Position numbers and translations under genes: made by a program
In this document: in pieces, positions 27,701 to 32,641 of the stretch
How positions within the stretch are numbered: position 1 is the stretch's first letter
Layout of the letters: every line of letters starts with the position of its first letter
The notes under the pieces: generated by a model
Seen by the model: the letters and a program-made list of their open reading frames with translations, nothing else
Told to the model about the DNA's origin: nothing
Database searches by the model: none
Source of the DNA: Sporisorium sorghi
Taxonomy: Eukaryota; Basidiomycota; Ustilaginomycetes; Ustilaginales; Ustilaginaceae
DNA: 32,641 nt
Assembly (NCBI GenBank): GCA_023212695.1
Contig: JALCCG010000243.1
Coordinates: 1-32,641, forward strand
Direction: 5' to 3'

Positions 27701-29838
27701 TCGGCTCTAGCCTCGACTACCTCGGCATCGACGCTCCTCTGCGCCGTCGCAGGAGCAGGGTTTCGCTTTTGAGCACACACGATCTGAACGCCGAGCTGGA
27801 TCAGCCTGGGCTGTGGCCCTCGCACATTCGAGCACCGCGTCTGTCGTCGATTGTGGGACGACGCAGCGACGGGCAGCAGGCTGGCGTGGCAGCAGCGATC
27901 GAGATCGAGATGGCCAGCGACGAAGAGTCTGACTTGGATGTCGACGCGAGCCTGGAGGATCTTGCGGAGCGATCTGGCGTGCTGGATGTATCGCGCGGAT
28001 TCAAGCGCAAGATGCACTCGACGGCAATCGAGGCGCAAGGAGTGGGATCCGTCGATGACGGTACGAAGCGTCCCATTGCGTCGATTCCAGCGAGATCTCG
28101 GCGTATCTCGGCGGCGCTGGATCGCATTCGAGCGCAGCGCATCTCTCGTGCCGCGGGAGAGATCGATTTGGACGACGAGGGAAGCCGCATCAGCGCTGCA
28201 CGAGTGCTCAGCACGCCACGCAGCACGGCCAAGTCTGGCCGACCCCCTCTACCGAGCAGCGTCCCCAGCAAGGTCGAGAGCGGCACCACTTTGCTACGTA
28301 GATCCAAATCTATGGCTGCAGCAATGGGTGACTCGACGCTTCGAGTCCGATCGCCAAGCCCCGACTTGAGCATCTTGACCAACCCGAGCGACGACGAAGA
28401 AGTACTTGTCACTGCCGACCTGGACCTGGACCCAGCCGAGCTGTCGCACACGACGATCCTGGACGAGGAGTTCGACATGATGGTGGGTCAGACGATCACG
28501 TCGCGCTTTTCCAGCCCTGCCAAGCCGCAGATCTCGACGCCACGCGAAAGCAGCGAGGCAACCGACAGCCCGAGCAAGAACGCGCTGCCAATCAACAGTA
28601 GCAACGCCGTCGAAAACGCCGAGCAGTCGGGCTCGGAAGACAGCAAGGACTCGCAGCAAACCGTCCAGATGCACACACGCTCGAGAACGAGCTCGATGAG
28701 CAGCGTGATCGAGATGATCCAGGAAGCGGACGAGCTGCTGTCGTCCGCCGGACACTCGATCGGGCACAGCTCTGGCCACGACACGAGCATCAGCGACTCC
28801 GGGGGCACGAGCGGCCACGATCCACAGAGACCCAACCAGGCGGTGGCCGAGATCATCCGGCGCCGCATGTCGATGCGATCCCGGGGTCTGCCGACTCCGG
28901 TCAGGTTGGCGACTGCACCACCAGACGTGCAGTCTTCGGGCTTGGCGGTGGACGAGCACGAGTCGGTCACAGATGCTGCCAAGGTCGATGGGCACGATGA
29001 TGACGCTGACTCGCCCAGCGTTCAGGACACGCCGGACACGATGGCTGGGTCGGAGATCTGGACGAGCTTCCATGCGGATCGATCGAGCAACGCTTCGACG
29101 GCGACGACGTGGTCGTACCGCAGCACCGAGGATGGGCAGTCTGCGCCGCGGACTAGTTTGACTAGTGTCGCGGCCATGCCGGACCTCAAGGAGGGTGAGT
29201 CGAGGCGCTCTTCGGCTGCTGATGACGATGGTGTGATGGCAAAGGCCGGCGCTGTTGATACAATTGCAGCCCGCGCTGTGCCGGTCTTGCGGAGGAAGAG
29301 CAGCGGTCTTCCCGTCGCCCGCTCCACGATCGCAAAGCACTCCAGACCGTCGTTGCCGAACGCAGCCAAGTCAGCTGCGCTCAACCAAAACCGTGGCAGT
29401 CAAGGCAGCTCCGGCACCGCCTCACCAGCCATCCCGACGATGCGCAGGTACCAAAGCGTCTCAAGCCTGCGATCTCCCATCTCTTCACACGCCAGCCAAA
29501 GCTTCGCCGACCCGCACAACACCTCAGCCAGCGGTGCAAGATCCAAAGCTGCTGCGCGGCACAGCGACGGCCAGTGCGCCTTGACACCAGCGAGGGGCAT
29601 CCGCGGCGTCAGTGGGGGCATCACCCCATCCAAGCTGCCCAGCCTCAAGTCGACAGCGAGCACCTCCTCGCTTGTATCACCGCGAGTGGCAGCCGCGACT
29701 GGTCAAGGAGCTCGCGCAAGCCCAGTGCATCAGAGGTTGCCGACTTTGAACGGAGCTGGACGAAGCCCTCTGCCGTCGTCGGGTGGGATGCGTGCCAGCG
29801 GCCTGCCACGACCGGCTGCCGCTTCGCCGGTTGGCTAG
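24763..29838 (+). CDS. Large Ser-rich disordered protein, function unknown
   Basis: A single frame of 1691 residues from the first ATG (24763); the frame extends upstream to 24673 only with TTG, so an upstream exon is possible but not needed. I recognise no catalytic domain. Composition is rich in Ser, Ala, Arg, Asp and Pro, with many RxxS and SP sites, acidic patches (EGDEVTDSELEGDVSSSDD) and basic ones (RKRNKSNRKKP). More ordered-looking islands include SKSMSELMAALDLEASEWGQ and DPYAFYEFSPSLPPFMPSGL. The last 180 residues are basic and Ser/Pro-rich, with three SxLP motifs, at S1514, S1623 and S1679 (SGLP, SKLP, SGLP), which resemble EB1-binding SxIP sites. A scaffold at the cell cortex or microtubules would fit, but this is inference. 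Codon use with high GC3 over 5 kb without a stop makes the gene itself secure. Confidence 0.85.
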   Translation: MSVISTHTPNAQPLDFPSMSASVEILDDASTDHVRPKILASRQKKQAPLSASATLGVSEGLASNANRLTWVGVDDESGQSAASSTSMTSIDSRCSDDQDDADSTVLGHYIQALPIPPPKSHLIEQRPQRRSLASEHTCSSSHESLSSRTSCLLDSDMDAHSLHTTTATDTSSGPPSRRSSSARTSTGSQRRPSHASVKEVSIAASSKPRGPPPSIPLPPKPPSSPHAQRPSARGAEFWPSRRSSRASALTASSSRSSASAQSSRKSSNADVVSSCLIPVPSEGSDLVDLSDDELKGIRDISYQFPSPTAPFMVRPPSASHIQEEDRLHATYRSESRAQSSKVASQAHRFEIPSRQALIQVQERSSNLPSNEAPARDHHITAAQGEESNDSTLSDVLDLADNEGVLVIGRRLQQPSLLSSVGVARVGLGARTLSRHHSEHSMRSASRSSKAASSSKSEEQEVMQDMQDKQMQQQSPGRPREAGKHHQRSGTMSKSMSELMAALDLEASEWGQRLGRLDKTESRNMHVDHAQARESHLLDSRPPEPGVRDDTAQLGLQASDSLPSLSSAGSQELSLDDSRGPATAESSLARSNSTKSMASCGGSADTAHDVGASAEFRSIYDAYRGSSSTMASRFTAPVVRIEDPEGDEVTDSELEGDVSSSDDVPRKRNKSNRKKPFGFEQQRVSLRPRPSLTSRSSSLSAKAGSTFISTLPPTQEEDSASHDSAPTTTAADASDPYAFYEFSPSLPPFMPSGLSPRDLTGRGTWSSIVARASERMRSRQPSLASLDSFTTTASASGPVSLRQIRATARAKQRQADAQHRARELMSDQFAALSYRPFAIHAHAVSLASRGIASPDPGSSAASSSHYGGGLASGRSSAMSHSVYADSAAVELGDYGTRWPVAIGADEGVRLDDAASMFSMTPYSLSRSNSASQAPAKKYVEFCMQTSPQPSPTEAKFAPLDTLTVDDGAQRADAQVGTDVKVGSSLDYLGIDAPLRRRRSRVSLLSTHDLNAELDQPGLWPSHIRAPRLSSIVGRRSDGQQAGVAAAIEIEMASDEESDLDVDASLEDLAERSGVLDVSRGFKRKMHSTAIEAQGVGSVDDGTKRPIASIPARSRRISAALDRIRAQRISRAAGEIDLDDEGSRISAARVLSTPRSTAKSGRPPLPSSVPSKVESGTTLLRRSKSMAAAMGDSTLRVRSPSPDLSILTNPSDDEEVLVTADLDLDPAELSHTTILDEEFDMMVGQTITSRFSSPAKPQISTPRESSEATDSPSKNALPINSSNAVENAEQSGSEDSKDSQQTVQMHTRSRTSSMSSVIEMIQEADELLSSAGHSIGHSSGHDTSISDSGGTSGHDPQRPNQAVAEIIRRRMSMRSRGLPTPVRLATAPPDVQSSGLAVDEHESVTDAAKVDGHDDDADSPSVQDTPDTMAGSEIWTSFHADRSSNASTATTWSYRSTEDGQSAPRTSLTSVAAMPDLKEGESRRSSAADDDGVMAKAGAVDTIAARAVPVLRRKSSGLPVARSTIAKHSRPSLPNAAKSAALNQNRGSQGSSGTASPAIPTMRRYQSVSSLRSPISSHASQSFADPHNTSASGARSKAAARHSDGQCALTPARGIRGVSGGITPSKLPSLKSTASTSSLVSPRVAAATGQGARASPVHQRLPTLNGAGRSPLPSSGGMRASGLPRPAAASPVG

Positions 29839-30292
29839 CGGCGAGTGTGGACGCGATTGGTGACTCGGGATACTTGCCTCTTCTTCTATGCCTTGATTGA
29901 ATCATGTTTTTTTTTTTTTTTTTTTTGTTTCGTTGGTGTTGATCATCATCGACTTGCTCCTTCTTTTTCTCACAGATACCCCCCCGCCTTTGCTTTGTGC
30001 TTTATTTTGCAATGTCAAACGACGCAGCACTGGACTGCATTTGCATACGTCGAACGGCTGAGTGGGCACTTGTGGTGCAGTGGCGGTGTCTGTCGCCGTG
30101 ATGAGTGAGTCACAGCGCGAGTCAAGCGCAGCATGCTCCGGCCACATTGGACGATGTTTTTAGCTGCACTTGGTTAGCGCGCATGGACCAAGCGACTCAG
30201 CCCTTCTCGCTCTCGACTGAGCCCATCTCTTCTACAAGAAGCCGCCACATGCATCCCTCACCTTCTCTCGGCCTTCCAACAATCACAGAAAA
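29839..30292. promoter_or_regulatory. Intergenic region with T tract before the methyltransferase gene
   Basis: 454 bases between tandem plus-strand genes. A run of 20 T (29907-29926) lies 70 bases after the stop of the Ser-rich gene. The rest holds the presumed methyltransferase promoter and a C/T-rich leader ending in CACAGAAAA before its ATG. No gene is seen. Confidence 0.4.
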
Positions 30293-31153
30293 ATGAGCAA
30301 CCCAACGAGCGGCCCGACATACACGCAAGGCTACTCGGAAGCGGTGCTGCGGTCGCACGCCTCGCGCACCGCCGAGACATCCGCCGCGTTCCTACTCCCG
30401 CACATCAAGCCGGACGCCAAGGTGCTCGATATCGGCTGTGGACCGGGCACGATCACGACGTCGTTTGCCAAGTACGTCCCCTCCGGCAGCGTGCTGGGCA
30501 CGGACTACTCGCCCGAAGTGGTCGCTGAAGCGCAGAAGCGACTGACGCAGCTTGCTGAGGCGGCGACGTCGGACGCGGAGCGCGAAGCGGTGGGGCGGTG
30601 CAGCTTCGAAGTGGCGTCTGTGTTCGAGCTTCCGTATGCGGACGAGTCGTTCGACGTGGTGTTCTGCCACCAGATGCTCCTGCACCTTCCGAAGCCTGTG
30701 GAGGCGCTGAGGGAGATGCGCAGGGTGTGCAAGCGCGGCGGGGTCGTGGCGGCGCGCGAGGCTGATTTCAGCTCTGTGATGCTCTACCCCGAAACAGAGA
30801 CGTTCAAGCTGTGGCGCGATACGGCTACGAGCATCTACCGCTCCATCGGCGCCGAGCCAGACGCAGGACGACGACTGGTCAGCTGGGCACTGCAAGCAGG
30901 ATACCCCGGAGGCGAGGAGCATATCACCTTTTCGTCAAGCAACCTGGCGTACGGCGGACAGCCACACGCCAAGTCTTGGGGCCAGATGTGGGCCGAACGT
31001 ATAGCTGCCGAGTCGTGGAAGAAGCAGGCGCTGGACACGGGCAAGGTGACCGAGGAGCAGGTGAAAGGGATGCAGCAGGACTACTTGAAGTGGAGCGAGA
31101 TGCCGGATGGCGTGTTTGTCATGGTGTGCGGCGAGGTGCTGCTGCGCAAGTAG
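30293..31153 (+). CDS. Class I SAM-dependent methyltransferase (UbiE/COQ5-like fold)
   Basis: A single exon of 286 residues. The SAM-binding motif I is KVLDIGCGPGTIT (43-55), followed by the acidic residue of motif II in GTDYSPEVV (D71). The later motifs are SFDVVFCHQMLLHLPKPVEAL and LREMRRVCKRGGVVAAREAD. This is a complete Rossmann-type methyltransferase of the Methyltransf_11/25 group, common as small soluble enzymes in fungi. The region after residue 170 (GRRLVSWALQAGYPGGE, WGQMWAERIAAESW) is typical of the fungal UbiE-like subgroup. The substrate cannot be told from the sequence; it is not COQ5 itself, lacking a mitochondrial presequence. It is followed in tandem by a DUF1772 gene 454 bases on. 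Confidence 0.88.
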   Translation: MSNPTSGPTYTQGYSEAVLRSHASRTAETSAAFLLPHIKPDAKVLDIGCGPGTITTSFAKYVPSGSVLGTDYSPEVVAEAQKRLTQLAEAATSDAEREAVGRCSFEVASVFELPYADESFDVVFCHQMLLHLPKPVEALREMRRVCKRGGVVAAREADFSSVMLYPETETFKLWRDTATSIYRSIGAEPDAGRRLVSWALQAGYPGGEEHITFSSSNLAYGGQPHAKSWGQMWAERIAAESWKKQALDTGKVTEEQVKGMQQDYLKWSEMPDGVFVMVCGEVLLRK

Positions 31154-31607
31154 AGACAGCAAAAGCATGTCCGTATGATTTCGCTTGACAATGTCGGGTG
31201 AGACGACAAGAACAATCGTTGCCCAATGTGAGAAGCTGAGCGACTGATCATGCTGAGGTTGTAGAAGAAGAAGCTTCTTTCGATGCGCGGCGGCCCGCGG
31301 ACCATACCAACAACATGCAAAATGCAACGTGCGCAGGTGCCGCCAGCAAGGTCGCACAGCAGAGACGCCAAAAGCTAGAGTTTTGGTCGCAAGACAGTCC
31401 CGCGGTCCGGAGAACCATAGCCTGAGCTGCAGAATCGTTGCCCCGACGAGGACGCCATAGCACTGCGAAAGAACTCGGCACGACACCAACGTCGAAGGAG
31501 GCGCAGCGTACAAGTAGTGACGCTCTCTCGTACGTTGCTCTTCTCTGCATCACTCATTCTTCACGACAAAGCATCGTCTACTCATTCGTTCGGTATCTTG
31601 GCACAAC
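31154..31607. promoter_or_regulatory. Intergenic region between methyltransferase and DUF1772 genes
   Basis: 454 bases between two tandem plus-strand genes. It should hold the methyltransferase 3' end and the DUF1772 promoter. I see no repeat, RNA gene or clear regulatory site. Confidence 0.35.
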
Positions 31608-32291
31608 ATGTTTGCTCCTATCACTGCGATGGTGGGCCTGACCTGCTCTGGCCTGGTTTCCGGCAAGTCGACAATGCTTCGAAGGTCGCAGAGGTGCAAT
31701 ACAGACGCTGACCACATGTTTTGAACATCCCTTCTCGCAACAGGTCTCACACTAGCCTACCCACTGCTGATCAACACGCACTCTCTCGACGAACAAGGCG
31801 CCAAGATCGCACCTGCTGCTCTGCACGTCAACCTCAACATCGCCCAAAGGCTGACGCTGTGGGGACGCGCCTTCAAAGCCGGATTCGTCGTGCCCGCTCT
31901 CTCGCTGCTCACCGCCGTCACCCTCACCACCTACGCGCTCACCACGGACCCGAGCAACGACAAGACGGCGTTCGCCAAGCGTCTGAGCACCAACTGGGCG
32001 CAGCGCAAAAAAAAGCTCATCCTCGGCTCGGCTGCGCTGACGGGCAGCTTGATCGTTTTCACGCTTCTCGCCATCTTGCCCACCAACACCAAGCTCATGG
32101 CGCTCAGGCAAGCGGCTAATGATAACGAGGTAATGGACGTGGTGCAGGCCGAATCGCTGCTCAGCAAGTGGACGCAGCTGCACAATGTTCGCGTGGGCGC
32201 TGCGTTGGGTGGGTTTGTTCTGGCGCTCTCTACTCGTTTGTCGTTGTGTGATGTGTCAATTGAAACTTGTTTGCGGGCTGATCGTGCCTGA
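31608..32291 (+). CDS. DUF1772 (anthrone oxygenase-like) membrane protein
   Basis: Two exons, 31608-31662 and 31744-32291, give about 200 residues. The first exon reads MFAPITAMVGLTCSGLVS and the second continues G-LTLAYPLLINTHSLDEQG, as in the DUF1772 family start. The intron uses a GC donor (G|GCAAGT), branch CTGAC near 31707 and acceptor CAACAG; no GT donor keeps the frame. Four hydrophobic segments follow the family plan: residues 1-28, FVVPALSLLTAVTLTTYAL, LILGSAALTGSLIVFTLLAI with the conserved PTNTKL, and VRVGAALGGFVLAL near the end, preceded by KWTQLHNVR. Some members are anthrone oxygenases or act in polyketide tailoring; most are uncharacterised. The C-terminal ~20 residues (from STRLSL) are less family-like, so the exact end is uncertain. 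Confidence 0.78.
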
Positions 32292-32535
32292 GCATGGCTG
32301 TGGACGTGCCAAGATCAAGTTGACCGGTCTTATCTTTGAGCGACAGCGGCGGCCGCAGGGGATCGAGTCGCGCTTCGACATGCCGCTCGAGCCGCCCGCC
32401 GTGTATGCGCATATCGACCAGGACCACTTGTGGGGCGCGCAGGTGTGCTCCATGGCCATCGCTGGCACGCCCTCCCTGCTCGATCAGCAGCTCATGGACC
32501 CTTTCCAAGCCATGCAACAAAACTTGGGGGGGGGG
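32251..32535 (+). CDS. Incomplete open frame at the contig end, unassigned
   Basis: A plus-strand frame is open from ATG 32251 to the end, overlapping the DUF1772 stop in another frame. From about 32311 it has strongly GC3-biased codons (IESRFDMPLEPPAVYAHIDQ, DHLWGAQVCSMAIAGTPSLL), which look like a true coding exon. It runs into a run of about 20 G at 32525. I do not recognise the family. The first ~20 codons may be intergenic, with the exon starting at an unseen acceptor. An antisense frame over the same region is less protein-like. Confidence 0.35.
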
Positions 32536-32641
32536 GGGGGGGGGGAAAAACCAGGGGACCATAAAAACAACCCTCGGGGCCCCCGTCTCGGGCCCCGGGA
32601 ACAACAACCCCCCCCCCCCCCCCCCCCCCCCCCTCCAAGAA
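32525..32641. other. Low-quality homopolymer sequence at the window end
   Basis: A run of about 20 G, then blocks of A, G and C runs, and a C run of about 27 bases before the last bases TCCAAGAA. The same style of sequence flanks the N gap at 22567. It is best read as assembly noise at a contig end, not as biology. Confidence 0.8.

Noticed and set aside
27019..28038. 339-residue minus-strand frame in the large Ser-rich gene
   Set aside because: Arg/His-rich antisense shadow without domains; the plus frame is open for 5 kb.
32230..32607. 125-residue minus-strand frame at the contig end
   Set aside because: It includes translated homopolymer noise and reads as a shadow of the better-biased plus-strand frame.

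Overview
The window reads as the end of a chromosome from a basidiomycete fungus, most likely a smut (Ustilaginomycotina, Ustilago/Sporisorium type). It opens with 75 bases of TAACCC telomere repeat. Genes are dense, GC-rich at third codon positions and mostly intronless, with short introns (73-104 nt) carrying CTRAC/CTAAT branch sites. Proteins are long and rich in Ser, Gln or Ala. The gene set is eukaryotic housekeeping (mitochondrial ribosome and import, ubiquinone, SF3b splicing factor, ceramide glucosyltransferase, arginine biosynthesis) plus fungal families (Zn2Cys6 regulator, KAR9-like, DUF3405). The genus is inferred, not shown.

Layout. 1-75 telomere. 76-721 unassigned subtelomere. 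722-2279 a DUF3405 gene broken by about five frame changes. 2820-6199 (+) a KAR9-like/GAS2 microtubule protein. 6408-7207 (-) mitochondrial ribosomal protein bL27m, and 7798-8568 (+) TIM23, sharing one divergent promoter region. 8824-12327 (-) a Zn2Cys6 transcription factor. 13002-13603 (+) the PHF5A/Rds3 splicing factor, with three introns. 13725-16217 (-) an ELMO protein. 16587-17820 (-) COQ4. 18207-20102 (+) ceramide glucosyltransferase. 20169-21572 (-) argininosuccinate lyase. 21573-24762 the longest gene-free stretch, holding a 48-base poly-A and an assembly gap (Ns at 22567-22576). 24763-29838 (+) a 1691-residue disordered Ser-rich protein. 30293-31153 (+) a SAM-dependent methyltransferase. 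31608-32291 (+) a DUF1772 membrane protein. 32251-end an incomplete open frame running into homopolymer-rich low-quality sequence.

Most genes are unrelated housekeeping neighbours arranged in convergent and divergent pairs, not a pathway. Themes recur: bL27m, TIM23 and COQ4 serve mitochondria; the KAR9/GAS2 protein, perhaps the large Ser-rich protein, and ELMO touch the cytoskeleton. I found no CRISPR array, transposase, tRNA or rRNA. I found no convincing undescribed multi-gene system. The most interesting points are an Asp in place of a conserved zinc-finger Cys in the PHF5A homologue, that gene's unusual intron density and 8-nt first coding exon, a GC-AG intron in the DUF1772 gene, an SxIP motif in the KAR9/GAS2 protein, and the decaying DUF3405 gene next to the telomere.
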